A DNA stretch of 64,000 nucleotides from Prorocentrum cordatum (GCA_963575745.1 CAUYUJ010021674.1:15001-79000); one strand, 5' to 3'; positions 21,035 to 31,735 are shown, counted from the stretch's first letter. Made by a program: numbers and translations. Notes: generated from the letters alone by a model not told the origin.

Positions 21035-22189
21035 GGCAAGAAAAATCTCAACGGACCTTTTGGTGACTTTTGGTCGGTTGAAAATTTTGTTCACAAAATT
21101 TGAACATTCTTTAGAGCTCTAGTATTCTTTCCCATGATATTCGATCTTATTCCCGCTCGCCGTCTTGATCTCAGCTCGATCGGGTACCTTTTACTGCCTA
21201 AAAGCACGCGGGCGGGATCGGCCATTTCGGGTCATCTTGTCACGCGGCGACGGTTTTCTCAAGATAACTCGAGCTTCAGGACAGCTACAGAGCTGGTAAG
21301 CACAGCTAATCGATCCAGAATGATCAGGCGCGTTCGCCTGTTGAACCTAGAGGTCTGCGCTCGGTCTGCTAGCCGAGCTAGGTCCGCAAACCTATTCGTA
21401 TTATTCGAGTCATCTTGACAGGCGCTCTCGGTTTTCTGTACCTAACTCGAGCTACAGGACAGCTACGGAGCTGATACGTACAGAATCTGATTCAGAATCA
21501 TGAGTGGCCGTTGTCTGTTGAATCCAGAGCTCTGAATTCGGTCTGCTGCCCGATCTAGAATCGCGAAATTTTTCGTATTGTTCGAGTCATCTTGAGAGAT
21601 GCTGTCGGTTCTCTGCACTTAACTCGGGCTGTAGGGGGGCTGCATGGCTGGTAATCACTGGAATCGATTCGGAGACATCAGGCGCGTCCGCCTTTCGAAT
21701 CCAGAGCTTTCCGAACTCTGTACTGCTGCCCCCGAACCTAAGTCCGCGACTATTCGTAATATTTTTCGAGTCATCTGAGAGGTGCTGTCGGTTTTCTGCA
21801 CTTAACTCGGGCTGCAGGGGGGCTGCAGGGCTGGTAATCACAGGAATCGATTCAGAGACATCAGACGCGTCCGCCTGTCGCATGCAGAGGTCTGAACTCG
21901 GTCTGATACTCGAGCTAGGTTTGCCAAACTATTCGTATTGTTCGAGTCATCTTGAGAGGTGCTGTCGATTTACGCACGTAACTCGGGCTGTAGGAGAGCT
22001 ACAGAGCTCGTGCAGAAGACAATCCAGAAGCATCGGGGGCGTTCGGCTGTTGCATCCGAGAGGTCTGAAATTGCTTGGGCTGAAAAAATATTTGTTCTGT
22101 GTACTTTTTTTCGACATTATATGTTGTCAGGAAGCTCTACGAGTCCCCCGGCGGTAAGAAAGGTTGACGGTTTACCGCCGGCGCCCAGT
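21035..22189 (+). repeat. S178 array
   Basis: Complete leader (ttggcaagaaaaatctcaa) and about five monomers with scattered single-base insertions near 21700-21770. Tail with cttgggctgaaaaaat and H at 22131-22189. Confidence 0.82.
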
Positions 22190-22523
22190 TGGCCGAGCCG
22201 GCCCCGACGGACAATGTGCGAACTTTGGGTCGTTTGGACAAACTTTCTGAGGGATTTGAACATTTATTTTGAGAACCGGTATTTTTCGCACCTGTATTGG
22301 GTTATTTCGCGTTCGCCAATGAATTCTGATGCCCCTACGGGCAGTATTGCTATCAAAACACTTGGCGGAACCGTCTTTGGATAAAAAGATTAAGTGTGAT
22401 TTTCTGAGTTTTGGGGATCTTCTTGAGAGTCTTCATGCATATGTCCCGAGGAGCGCCGTGCGAGAAAGAGCTCTACGAGGGCCCCGGCGGTAACCTGGTT
22501 GACGGATTACCGCCGGTTCCAGT
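22190..22523 (+). repeat. T unit (second tail type) ending in H
   Basis: T start ttggccgagccggcc, then ggttatttcgcgttcgcc and a shortened tail. H at 22468-22523 has GGCGGTAA pairing with ATTACCGCC. Confidence 0.75.
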
Positions 22524-23521
22524 TCCGGGGCGCTGGAGAGCTAGTTGGCAAGAAAAATCTCGACGGACCTTTTGGTGACTTTTGGTCGGTTATTTTTTTC
22601 TCAAAATTTTAACATTCGTTAGAGCTCTAGTATTTTTCCCCATGATATTCGATCTTATTCCCGCTCATCATCTTGATCTCAGCTCGATTGGGTAGCTTTT
22701 ACTGCCAAAAAGCAGGCAGGCGGAATCGGCCGTTTCGAGTTATCTTGATAGGCGGTGACGGTTTTCTCAAGATAACTCGAGATTTAAGACAGCTACAGAG
22801 CTGGTAAGCACAGCTAATCGATTCAGAATGATCAGGCGCGTTCGCCTGTTGAACCCAGAGGTCTGAACTCGCTCTGCTAGCCGAGCTAGGTCCGCACATC
22901 TATTCGTATTATTCGAGTCATCTTGACAGACGCTCTCGGTTTTCTGTACTGAACTCGAGCTACAGGTCAGCTACAGAGCTGATACGTACAGAATCTGATT
23001 CAGAATCATCAGTGGTCGTTGTTTGTTGAATCCAGGGCTCTGAACTCGGTTTCCTGCCCGATCTAGAATCGCGAAACTATTCGTATTGTTCGAGTCATCT
23101 TGAGAGATGCTGTCGGTTCTCTGCACTTAACTCGAGCTGTAGGGGGCTGCATGGCTGGTAATCACTGGAATCGATTCGGAGACATCAGACGCGTCCGCCT
23201 GTCGAACTCAGAGCTCCGAACTCTGTCTGCTGCCCATACTAGGTCCGCAAAACTATTCGTACTGTTCGAGTCATTCTGAGAGGTGCTGTCGGTTCCCTGC
23301 ACTTAACTCGGGCTGTAGGGGGGGCTGCAGGGCTGGTAATCACAGGAATCGATTCAGAGACATCAGACGCGTCCGCCTGTCGCATGCAGGAGAGGTCTGA
23401 AATTGCTTGGGATGAAAAAAATATTTTCCTCTGCAATTTTTTTCGACATTATATGTTGTCAGGAAGCTCTACGAGTCCCCCGGCGGTAACAAAGGTTGAC
23501 GGTTTACCGCCGGCGCCCAGT
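22524..23521 (+). repeat. S178 array
   Basis: Leader starting ttggcaagaaaaatctcga, about four monomers, a tail and H at 23463-23521. Same design as the neighbouring arrays. Confidence 0.82.
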
Positions 23522-23833
23522 TTGCGGGCCCGATCAAAAGAGAGGATCTCGTAACCCGGGGTAGGTTTTCTTCACTTTATGCAGAATTTTGAAATTCGTT
23601 TTGAGAACCAGTATTTTTCTCACGTGTAGTGGGTTGTGCCGCGCTTGCCAGTAAAATTCTTAGGTCCGGCTGCAGTATTACTGTCAAAAGACCTGAGGGA
23701 ACCAGCTTTGTATAAAAACAAAAAATCGTGTTTTTCGAGTTTTTCAAGAGCTTCAGAAGCTTCCTTCATGTGTTCCGAGAAGCGCTGTGCAACAAAAGAG
23801 CTTTACGAGGTGCCCGGCGGCAACTTGGTTGAC
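23522..23833 (+). repeat. T unit with H interrupted by LINE-2
   Basis: A T unit of the cacgtgtagtgggttgtgcc type, followed by the 5' half of an H (gagctttacgagg at about 23798, arm GGCGGCAA). The loop AACTTGGTTGAC at 23822-23833 is the upstream target-site duplication of LINE-2. The other half resumes at 29863. Confidence 0.85.
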
Positions 23834-23853
23834 TCAAGGTGTGTTGGCTCAAG
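23829..23853 (+). other. Two partial DinoSL-like remnants at the LINE-2 5' end
   Basis: TTGACTCAAG at 23829-23838 (one mismatch to the SL 3' end, partly overlapping the target duplication) and TTGGCTCAAG at 23844-23853 (exact match to the last 10 bases of DinoSL). Tandem truncated SL pieces at the 5' ends of retrocopied dinoflagellate mRNAs are known. Ten-base matches can arise by chance, but their position at the element boundary supports the reading. Confidence 0.55.
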
Positions 23854-24176
23854 GTCGCGGACGCGTACAGCTACGACTGCCTGGGGTACCTCCTCGTAGT
23901 TGTGCGCCAGTGATCAGTGGGCTGAGCTTTGTTTACCCAGCGGTAACGAACACACCAGACAGCATCGAGCCTCCGTGGGGAGAGTGAGGCTAACATCTTT
24001 CGTTTCGATTGTATACCATCATTTTCGGAGTAACGGCGATTGTTGAGCCTGGGCACGTTTCAGAGCACCAGCGACGGGACAAGATTTTCATTCAACGGCA
24101 AGAGGAGAAGCGACGTCGATTGGAGGACCAGCAGTTTTTGCAAAAGTGGAGTATTCCGACTGACATTGTAGGAAAT

Positions 24177-25340
24177 ATGGCCCTCAATGATGCAGCATCA
24201 ACTCCAATGGCAGCAGCAGCAGCAGCGGCTCCAATAGACAGGACACCTGCCAATGGTCGTCGCCGACGGAGGACAGAGGAGGAGGGGGGGGACGCAGCAA
24301 GAGGAAATGCAGGCATGGATGGACTGGATGAGTCAATCAGTTCCGATGGAGAGCAGTTTGATCCAGAAAATTGGCAGCAACAGATGTTCAACATGAATAA
24401 AGCAATTAGCAAGAACACGCGTAAGACAGAGCGTAAGGTCAAGAGTTTGCAAAACGAAGTGGGAAACATCCAGAGACGTCAAGATGAGGCAGATATTAAG
24501 ATGAATGATTTGCAAAAGCAGTTTACGGAGTTCAAAAGGGAGGCGGGAAAGACTGCGAGCATTGCATCAGGATCGACGGGAACGGGCGCCACTCCGAACT
24601 TAGCATGGGGGATGGCAAAAGGATTGGGTAAAGGAGCTCAGGGCGCATGGAGTGCATCGAAGGTCGAAATCAAAGGATGGGTTGTTCATTGGAAAGACCC
24701 CCCAATGCGTACGGCAGAAATGTTGACCCCATACGATGCAGAGAAACTGATTGAGAATGTCATGGCCATTTTATCGGATGATTTGAGGCAGAGGATCGAT
24801 CAGAAAGCCAGTTTGGAGATGATGGGAGCTTCTACCGATAATCAGGGCCGTCAAAACACTCGTTCACTTATTTCAAAAGTGAGTTTGATTGCAACTCGAG
24901 GTACAGATTCGAGCCAGTTGTGGGAGATCAAACGTAACATCGACCCTCATGTTCGAGTGCTGCCTGAGGGACCGCTCATCGCGGGTATGACGTCAAAGCC
25001 AGATACTTTCACAGGAGGAAGCGTCAGGTGTGTGATTGAGAGTGCACCGTGGAAGCACCCACACATTGCCAAGATCGGTCAGTTTAAAGAGATCTGGAAA
25101 CATCGTCAAATGTACCAGGCTGCCGCCAATGTTGCCCAGAATGTGCCAGAGGTGAGGGGAAAAGCAGGGCCTCCAGTGACGGAGATTCTCACGATCGCAC
25201 CCGACAGCCAGACTCGCCCAGTGTCGCTGGCGGAGTGGACGGAGACAGCAGGTTGGACGATTCACAATGATTCGATGATGACCCTGATGCCGACGTTCAC
25301 AGCGGCAAAGTTCAAAGCAGACCTCGAGGCCCTAGCCTGA
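24177..25340 (+). CDS. LINE-2 ORF1 protein (coiled coil, RNA-binding candidate)
   Basis: 387 residues from the first ATG (24177); the frame is open further upstream without an ATG. An Ala/Arg-rich N-terminus with a basic GRRRRR run (residues ~28-33) precedes a heptad-rich coiled coil (about 70-125), then a C-terminal domain shared with LINE-3 ORF1 (GWV..W, DA..L..N...L..D and a basic segment ending in a K.W.H.Q-like pattern). This resembles the trimerising, nucleic-acid-binding ORF1 proteins of other LINEs in layout; I see no zinc knuckle. It ends in TGA followed by CGG, in the same frame as ORF2 36 nt downstream. Confidence 0.8.
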   Translation: MALNDAASTPMAAAAAAAPIDRTPANGRRRRRTEEEGGDAARGNAGMDGLDESISSDGEQFDPENWQQQMFNMNKAISKNTRKTERKVKSLQNEVGNIQRRQDEADIKMNDLQKQFTEFKREAGKTASIASGSTGTGATPNLAWGMAKGLGKGAQGAWSASKVEIKGWVVHWKDPPMRTAEMLTPYDAEKLIENVMAILSDDLRQRIDQKASLEMMGASTDNQGRQNTRSLISKVSLIATRGTDSSQLWEIKRNIDPHVRVLPEGPLIAGMTSKPDTFTGGSVRCVIESAPWKHPHIAKIGQFKEIWKHRQMYQAAANVAQNVPEVRGKAGPPVTEILTIAPDSQTRPVSLAEWTETAGWTIHNDSMMTLMPTFTAAKFKADLEALA

Positions 25341-25376
25341 CGGGGCCACTCCAGATGTGATCTGAAAGGAAGTTTG

Positions 25377-28300
25377 ATGAGTTGGAACGTCTGGAGGGCA
25401 GGTAAAGACAAAACAACTCAAGTTTTACAACGAATTCAAATGCATGGGAGAAGTGTTGCTTTGGTAGGCCTCCAGGAGTGCCTGCACCTCACACACAGTA
25501 TCATTTCAAAAGAGGGATGGAGATTGTTGCGTAGTAAAGACGAGCTAGCGGGTTTCATGTTCCGAGCGAGTGTTCCAATTAGATACACAGACAATCAGTC
25601 AAATCGGGTTGTGCTCATCGTAGTCGGCAAAATCATCGTTGTCTCGGCTTACTTTCCACATGAGGGGAGAAGGAATGCGGTGGCAGAGTTCAATGCCCTA
25701 GCCAACTTGGTGAGGTCGAAGATCCAGGCAGCACGTGTGCAGTTTGAGCAAGAAGGGGGGGAAGATTTTGAGGTGGCCATCTTGACAGATGCGAATGTTG
25801 AGTTGCCTGCACATGTACGGGGTGAAGGAGGAAAGGAGGTCACTGGAGGAGGTGTACGTACGGACTTGCAGGTGGGACAGGTGGTGGGAGGCTTCGAGAC
25901 GGAGAGGACGAGGAGGAAACGGAGGATGCGTGAAGCCCTAGTCGACCTTATTGTGGAGCTGGACCTTGTGGCGTCGAACACGTTTCGGGAAAGGCTCCCA
26001 ACGCATTTTACTCGTGCACATAAGGTACCGCAGGTGCTCGATTACATCCTTGCTCCGGCGTGGTGGGGGGAAGCTCGAGTACAGTGGCAGGGCGTCAGGG
26101 ACACAGGTAATGAGACGTCGGACCATGCAGCGGTGTTGTTGGAGTTGCCCGTATCGATCCGCCCGGCCCCGAGAGCAAAAATGAAGCGACCCGTGCGCCC
26201 CAAATGGGAGCCAGAGACCGAGCCAGGCCGCAGATTGTTCTCAGCCCAGAACTACGACAGATTAGTGACGGAGCGGGGGGAGGGAGACTACGTGCCACCA
26301 GGTAAGTTGTCCGAGGTGATGCTAGGCGCGGCGGAGGGGATCCCGACGAAGCAGATGATTCGAGAGGTGCCTCAGAAGTCAGAGAAACACAAAGCCCTGG
26401 AAAGAGCAAAAAGGTTGAAACAATGGGAGGACGAGGAGGAGAGGAAAGAGATAAACCGTCAGTTGCGAAAGGAAAAGAATGCCCTAAAGTGTGCCATGCT
26501 TAAGTATGCCAGCAGATCAAAGAAGAAAACCAGGACCGAGATGATCACTAAGTTAAACATCAATGGGAGGATGGAGGAGGATCAAACAAAATGGAGTTCG
26601 GCACTGTATGAGCATACCAAGGGGAAGTTTACGAATGAGCAGATCAGGAGGGAGACGGAGGAGATGATGGAGGAGCTCAGGGACCAGGCCCACACGGACA
26701 CCGTCAGGTTGACTTTCGACTTTAGTGCGATGATGAGTGCCAGATCCAGACTGTCGGTGGGCAAGCAGACGGGGGAGGACGGGATCACGGTTAGCATGCT
26801 GAAGACTTCAGGCTTCGGGAACCTTCAGGAGATATTTAAGACGTTTTCGGCCATATATGAGGGACGGGAGCCGACGCCAGAAGACTGGCGCAAGATAATA
26901 CTCACGCTCATCCCCAAGAGTGAGAAGATTACGAGTTTGGAGGATACCAGAGCGATTGCAGTTTCTTCATGCTTAACTAAGTGGTATTCGCTTTCCCTGG
27001 TTGTGGTCCTGGAGAGGTTCCTGGCCAAAAACTTGGATCCCGAGATGAATGTATATGTTTTCATGTCTGGGAGAAAAACGACGGAGGTCACCTCGATGAT
27101 TAAACATATCGGTAAACACGCCTCGAATTGGGGGAAGGGACAGAGCTTTTGGCTCTGCAGTTGTGATATTCTGAAAGCGTACGATCACCTTCGACTTACG
27201 ACATGTGTGAGAGCAATGAGAGAGCTGGGTGTTCCTTCTTCTTTTCAGTATGCTATCTTGGAGCCGATGCTGAGAAACACGGCGTCGGCAAATTTCCAGA
27301 GTACCCAGTGCGAAACAGTGCCGTGGGACACCTGGGTTAGGACGGGAGGGGTTGAGAGCCCCATCTTATTTGTGCTTGTCACGATTGCGATGATTGCCCC
27401 GACGATGCACTCGTGGAAAGAGAGAGGCCTCGGATACAACATCGAGAGACCGAGGGCGTATGCAGATTCGATCGAGGCTAAAGTTGGAGCCAGTTCTCGC
27501 ACGATCGAAGGCTCCCAGGAGATGGAGGTCCATCAGAGTCTCAGTCATGCGATATGGGCGGATAACTTCTTCATCTTTGCCCAAGGTGATCGGCAGGAGG
27601 GAAAGAAGATGATTCCCACGATGATGCAGGAACTGACGATATCGATACGTGAATGGGGCTTCGAGTGGAAACCCAGTTCGATTGAGTTAGCGACGTTTGG
27701 GGTTGACTTTGAGGCAGAGGCGTTGGAGATTCTAATCCCGACCACATCTTTTGAGCAAGGACCGAAAAGACAGAGATCAGAGATCACATCTTTGGATTCA
27801 GCTGCGAGAGTAACCCCGTTGACAGGACACACACCGCTTCCTCATTCTTCTATGCCAGTGTCACAATCACTTCTTCGTTCACAGTTGCCAGAGCCGCAAT
27901 CACATTCCCATTCGACATATCCGACAGCTACGCTGAGTAAAATATCCGACAGCTACGCTGAACAGACATATCAGACAGCTACGCTGAACAGAGACATACC
28001 GGTCCCCCAATCGCCTGAGACAGCGCCAACGACGTTTTCTTATGCACATTTGCCAATGTCAGTGCCAGATGTTCACTCTCATGTGCCATCGTCGTCGTTA
28101 ATAAGAGTGCCTGTTGTTCTTTCGCAGTTGCCTGCAAAAACGGATTCTCTTCATTCTCGTGTGTCTTCGTCGTCGTCCATAAGAGTGCCAGTTGCCTCAG
28201 CTTGCAGTGTGCAGCCTGTTGCCTCAGCTTGCAGTGTGCACGAATTGTCTGAGCATGCGGGTGCTGGCGCGTCCACCGACTTGGTGGGGGCACTTTTTGT

Positions 28301-29843
28301 TCCGCGAGTGCAGGATATTATATTTTTGGGTGTGCGGCTACACACTCGAATGAGGACGCACTTGGACGTGCAGTATCGGATCCAGAAAGCTCAGCATGCG
28401 TTCTTTCAAGACATGAGTTTGTATCGATGTCGGTCGGTACCGTGGACGGTGAAATGGGAGAAGTATGTGAGCAAAGTACAGAGCACTTTCTTGTATAGCG
28501 TTGAAGGGTCGAGTATCGACAAATCGGCATTGCAGGATATTCATAAGTTTGAGGGACGTTGCTTGATAAAAATAGTTGGTGTACGAAAAAGGATCGATGA
28601 ATCATGGTTCAGCTTCAATGTCAGAGCCTATAACTTTGCCAGGGAGAAATTTCGTGAAAAACATCACAGCCTGGTTGAGTTGTACTTGCAGAAACAATGG
28701 GAGTGGAATAAGGATTGTTGCTCGTTCTTGAAGACGGCGGACATCGCGACAGATGCTGTTGGCAGTCAACAGAGTTCTGGAGCTTGGCGAGAATCAACAA
28801 GTGTGTGCCACAGTTTCATGGCTGCGAGGTTGGCGATGTTCCATGGTATGAAACGGTGGACGGAGAGACGTGACTTGTACAACGAAGCGATCAGGGTGCT
28901 GAGTAAAAGCTGGAAGAACCCAGAAGTGTCAGAAAAACGACGGAGGATTGATTCCCAGGCAATAGGTCAGACATCATGGCACGCTACATTTGAAAGTTTT
29001 CGGGGAGATGAGTATTGGAAACACTTGACACATGATGAGGAGACGCGGAAAGCATGGATTGAACATATCAAACAGAGGACAGGACTTACATTCGATCGAC
29101 ATTTTAAGCAGGAGAAAGAAAAACGGGTGGGACCTAACACTTGGGAGGAGGAGGAGGCACCAACACGGGCGGAGAATACAAAGCAGGCAAAGAGGCTCGC
29201 ACATGTCTTCGCGACGATGACGGATTGGTGGGAGTACGAACAGGGGATTGCACGAGGGCTGCCAGTGGAGATTCAGGGAGATAACATGGCCACGATTAAG
29301 TGGTTAAACGGGGAGTGGACGATCCACAACCGAACATATGCCAGACAGATTGCCGAAATACAAAATGAGTTTCACGAGTTGCATGAGGAGTTTAACGTTG
29401 TCGGAGCCACGGTCGGAGGAGACATAGGGAAGCATGTCTATCGGGAGGGAAATCTGAGGGCTGATGAATTAACTCACATTGCACGCATCAGAGATATAGA
29501 GTATGATAGGACTCACGAGCTACAGGAGTATGACCTCTACGCCCTGCGGGGCGCTTTCGACGGTGGAGTCGATAAGGATAAAGCAGGAGCAGGTTGGTGG
29601 CTGGAGGGATTGATCAAAGCATCGGCATCTCATTCAATATATGGGAGCTTCGCCTTTCTGGATAGACCACAGTGGGTGCTGATCAAATCGAAGGCGTTTG
29701 GCCTTCCCCCTCAATATTCTGCCATGAACACTGAATTCGAAGCTTTCTCGAGCCTCTGCGAGGCCATCTTTAGTGTAACCCGTAACTTCGCCCGTAGGGT
29801 TAGGCTGAAGAAGCGAACTGTGGCTGCTTTTGGCAGCCGTTAG
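25377..29843 (+). CDS. LINE-2 ORF2 polyprotein (endonuclease, RT, permuted RNase H)
   Basis: 1488 residues. The endonuclease (about 1-265) has all expected motifs: SWN (Asn at residue 4), LQEC, VSAYFP, TDAN, PTHFT, VLDYI, TSDHA. The reverse transcriptase has IPKSEKI, DTRAI...KWY, motif A CDILKAYD (Asp ~597) and motif C WADN (Asp ~729), where most LINEs have ADD. A disordered Ser/Thr/Pro linker with short repeats (~800-960) follows. The C-terminus carries RNase H-like motifs in permuted order: QGDN (Asp ~1302), REGNLRADELTHIAR (Asp ~1363), then GAFDGGV (Asp ~1395) and NTEFEA (Glu ~1455). It would nick the target and copy the element RNA there. No internal stop. Confidence 0.9.
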   Translation: MSWNVWRAGKDKTTQVLQRIQMHGRSVALVGLQECLHLTHSIISKEGWRLLRSKDELAGFMFRASVPIRYTDNQSNRVVLIVVGKIIVVSAYFPHEGRRNAVAEFNALANLVRSKIQAARVQFEQEGGEDFEVAILTDANVELPAHVRGEGGKEVTGGGVRTDLQVGQVVGGFETERTRRKRRMREALVDLIVELDLVASNTFRERLPTHFTRAHKVPQVLDYILAPAWWGEARVQWQGVRDTGNETSDHAAVLLELPVSIRPAPRAKMKRPVRPKWEPETEPGRRLFSAQNYDRLVTERGEGDYVPPGKLSEVMLGAAEGIPTKQMIREVPQKSEKHKALERAKRLKQWEDEEERKEINRQLRKEKNALKCAMLKYASRSKKKTRTEMITKLNINGRMEEDQTKWSSALYEHTKGKFTNEQIRRETEEMMEELRDQAHTDTVRLTFDFSAMMSARSRLSVGKQTGEDGITVSMLKTSGFGNLQEIFKTFSAIYEGREPTPEDWRKIILTLIPKSEKITSLEDTRAIAVSSCLTKWYSLSLVVVLERFLAKNLDPEMNVYVFMSGRKTTEVTSMIKHIGKHASNWGKGQSFWLCSCDILKAYDHLRLTTCVRAMRELGVPSSFQYAILEPMLRNTASANFQSTQCETVPWDTWVRTGGVESPILFVLVTIAMIAPTMHSWKERGLGYNIERPRAYADSIEAKVGASSRTIEGSQEMEVHQSLSHAIWADNFFIFAQGDRQEGKKMIPTMMQELTISIREWGFEWKPSSIELATFGVDFEAEALEILIPTTSFEQGPKRQRSEITSLDSAARVTPLTGHTPLPHSSMPVSQSLLRSQLPEPQSHSHSTYPTATLSKISDSYAEQTYQTATLNRDIPVPQSPETAPTTFSYAHLPMSVPDVHSHVPSSSLIRVPVVLSQLPAKTDSLHSRVSSSSSIRVPVASACSVQPVASACSVHELSEHAGAGASTDLVGALFVPRVQDIIFLGVRLHTRMRTHLDVQYRIQKAQHAFFQDMSLYRCRSVPWTVKWEKYVSKVQSTFLYSVEGSSIDKSALQDIHKFEGRCLIKIVGVRKRIDESWFSFNVRAYNFAREKFREKHHSLVELYLQKQWEWNKDCCSFLKTADIATDAVGSQQSSGAWRESTSVCHSFMAARLAMFHGMKRWTERRDLYNEAIRVLSKSWKNPEVSEKRRRIDSQAIGQTSWHATFESFRGDEYWKHLTHDEETRKAWIEHIKQRTGLTFDRHFKQEKEKRVGPNTWEEEEAPTRAENTKQAKRLAHVFATMTDWWEYEQGIARGLPVEIQGDNMATIKWLNGEWTIHNRTYARQIAEIQNEFHELHEEFNVVGATVGGDIGKHVYREGNLRADELTHIARIRDIEYDRTHELQEYDLYALRGAFDGGVDKDKAGAGWWLEGLIKASASHSIYGSFAFLDRPQWVLIKSKAFGLPPQYSAMNTEFEAFSSLCEAIFSVTRNFARRVRLKKRTVAAFGSR

Positions 29844-29862
29844 ACAGATCGCAAAAGGCAAA

Positions 29863-30433
29863 AACTTGGTTGACGGTTTACCGCCGGTTCCCAGTTACCT
29901 CGTACAGCTCTTCGGCAACGATGAGCTAGAGGAATTCGGGCGCGGGGTGCAGCTAGTTGGCCGACCCAGCCCCGACGGACAATGTGCGAACTCTGGGTCG
30001 GTTGGACGAACTTCGTGAGAGATTTGAACATTCGTACCTCGTAGAGCTCTTCGGCATCGATGAGCTAGAGGAATTCCGGCGCGGGGTGGAGCTAGTTGGC
30101 CCAGCCGGCCGAGGTGGACAATGTGACAACTTTTGGGTGGATTTGCGAAAATTTGAAAGATATTTGACAATTTATTTTGAGAAAGCAGATTTTTCGCACC
30201 TGTAGTGGGTTTTGCCGAGTCTGCCAGTGAAATTTTCAGGTCTGTAGGTGCAGTATTACTATCAAAAGACTTGGCGGAACCGACGTTGAGTAAAAACAGA
30301 AAAACGTGTTTTTTTTTGTTTTTTTCTTTCTCGCTCCAGAAGCTTCTTCTATGTGTTCCGACGATCGCCGTGCAAGAAAAGAGCTCTACGAGGTTCCCGG
30401 CGGTAGCCAGGTTGACGGTTTACCGCCGGTTCG
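29863..30433 (+). repeat. Rest of the split H, two B modules and a T unit
   Basis: 29863-29894 is the 3' half of the H interrupted by LINE-2. A B variant follows (tacctcgtacagctcttcgg), a short T piece, a second B (30033-30096) and a T unit of the second tail type, ending in H at 30381-30433 with 3' border ggttcgag rather than ccagt. Confidence 0.75.
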
Positions 30434-30678
30434 AGATCTGGTATTTTTCGCACCTGTGGTGGGTTATTCCGCGCTCGCCAGTGAAATTCTCAGGTCTGTA
30501 GGTGCAGTATTACTATCAAAACACTTGGCGGAACGGTCTTTGGATAAAAACATAAAACGTGATTTTTCGAGTTTTTTTGGGTCTGCTTCCTGCATGTGTA
30601 CCGAGCAGCGCCGTGCGAGGAAAGAGCTCTACGAGGGCCCGGGCGGTAATCTGGTTGACGGTTTACCGCCGGTTCCAC
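30434..30678 (+). repeat. Truncated T unit ending in H
   Basis: Begins part-way in T (agatctggtatttttcgcacctg). Ends in H at 30625-30678 (GGGCGGTAAT, GTTTACCGCC, 3' border ggttccact). Confidence 0.72.
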
Positions 30679-31624
30679 TCCGGCGCACTGGAGAGCTAGT
30701 TGGCAAGAAAAATCTCGACGGAACTTTTGCTGACTTTTGGTCGATTGAAAATTTCGTTCTTAAAATTTGAACATTCGTTTGAGCTCTAGTATTTTTTCCT
30801 GTGATATTCGATCTTATTCCCGCTCGCCATCTTGATCTCAGCTCGATCGGGTGAATATTACTATCGAAAAGCACTGTGGCGGGATCGGCCGTTTCAAGTC
30901 ATCTCAATACGCGCTGACGGTTATCTGAACATAACTCGAGCTTTAGAACTGCTACAGAGCTGATAAGCAGCTAATCGATGTAAAATGATTAGGCGCGTTC
31001 GCCTGTTGAATCCAGAGGTCTGAACTCAGTCTATTAGCCGAGCTAGGTCCTCAAAACTATTCGTATTATTCGAGTAATCTTGACAGGAGCTCTCGGTTTT
31101 CTGTATTCAACTCGAGCTGTAGAACAGCTACAGAGCTTATATTCACAGAAACCGATTCAGAATCATCAGTTGCGCGTGCCTGTCGAATCCAGAGCTTTGA
31201 ACTCGGTCTCTTGCCCGATCTAGAACCGCAAAACTATTCGTATTGGTCGAGTCATCTTGAGAAGTGCTCTCGGTTTTCTTCATTGGGCTGAGGGGGGGTA
31301 CAGTGCTGGTGGTCACAGAAATCAATTAGAAGGCATCAGGCGCGTCCGTCTGTCGAATCCAGAGCTCGGAACTCGGTCTGCTGCCCGAACTAGGTCTCCG
31401 AAGCTATTGTATTCTTCGAGTCATGCTGAGAAGTGCTCGGTTTTCTGCACTTAACTCGGGCTATAGAGGGGCTGCAGGGTTGGTAATGACAGGAGTCGAT
31501 TCGCAGATCAGACGCGTCTGCCTGTCGCATTCAGAGGTCTGAACTCGGTTTGATACCCGAGCTGGGAAGCTCTACGAGTCTTCCGGCGGTAACCAAGGTT
31601 GACGGTTTACCGCCGGCGCCCAGT
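30679..31624 (+). repeat. S178 array
   Basis: Leader starting ttggcaagaaaaatctcga, about four monomers, a shortened tail joined directly to the last monomer and H at 31566-31624. Confidence 0.8.
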
Positions 31625-31735
31625 TGCTGCGAGGATCGTGGAGCGGCGAAGATGGGCTGCTGGCGGGCACCACCACCGCCCGGCTTCTAATCTAAAACCC
31701 TCTAGCTCTCAGAGAGCTCTCCGGGAATAACTCGT
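31625..31735 (-). repeat. G-family fragment in inverted orientation
   Basis: Reverse complement of 34655-34745 (gaagccgg..ggtggtgc, cagcagcccatcttcgcc). It is the only clearly inverted module I found in the window. A B' module follows. Confidence 0.7.

Larger units (their letters stand above)
23834..29862 (+). mobile_element. LINE-2: near full-length non-LTR retrotransposon in an H loop
   Basis: About 6.0 kb, bounded by the 12-bp duplication aacttggttgac (23822-23833 and 29863-29874) at the same H loop position used by LINE-1 and LINE-3. It carries ORF1 and ORF2 in the same frame. The 5' end has two spliced-leader-like remnants, suggesting that a trans-spliced RNA was copied. A hairpin (GGCTGC, loop ttttg, GCAGCC) at 29822-29838 overlaps the ORF2 end, followed by aaaaggcaaaa and the duplication. 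Both ORFs are intact, so this could be a recently active copy. Confidence 0.93.

Noticed and set aside
27545-28605. Minus-strand frames inside LINE-2 ORF2
   Set aside because: Shadows of an intact, domain-rich plus-strand ORF; the same shadows recur in LINE-5.
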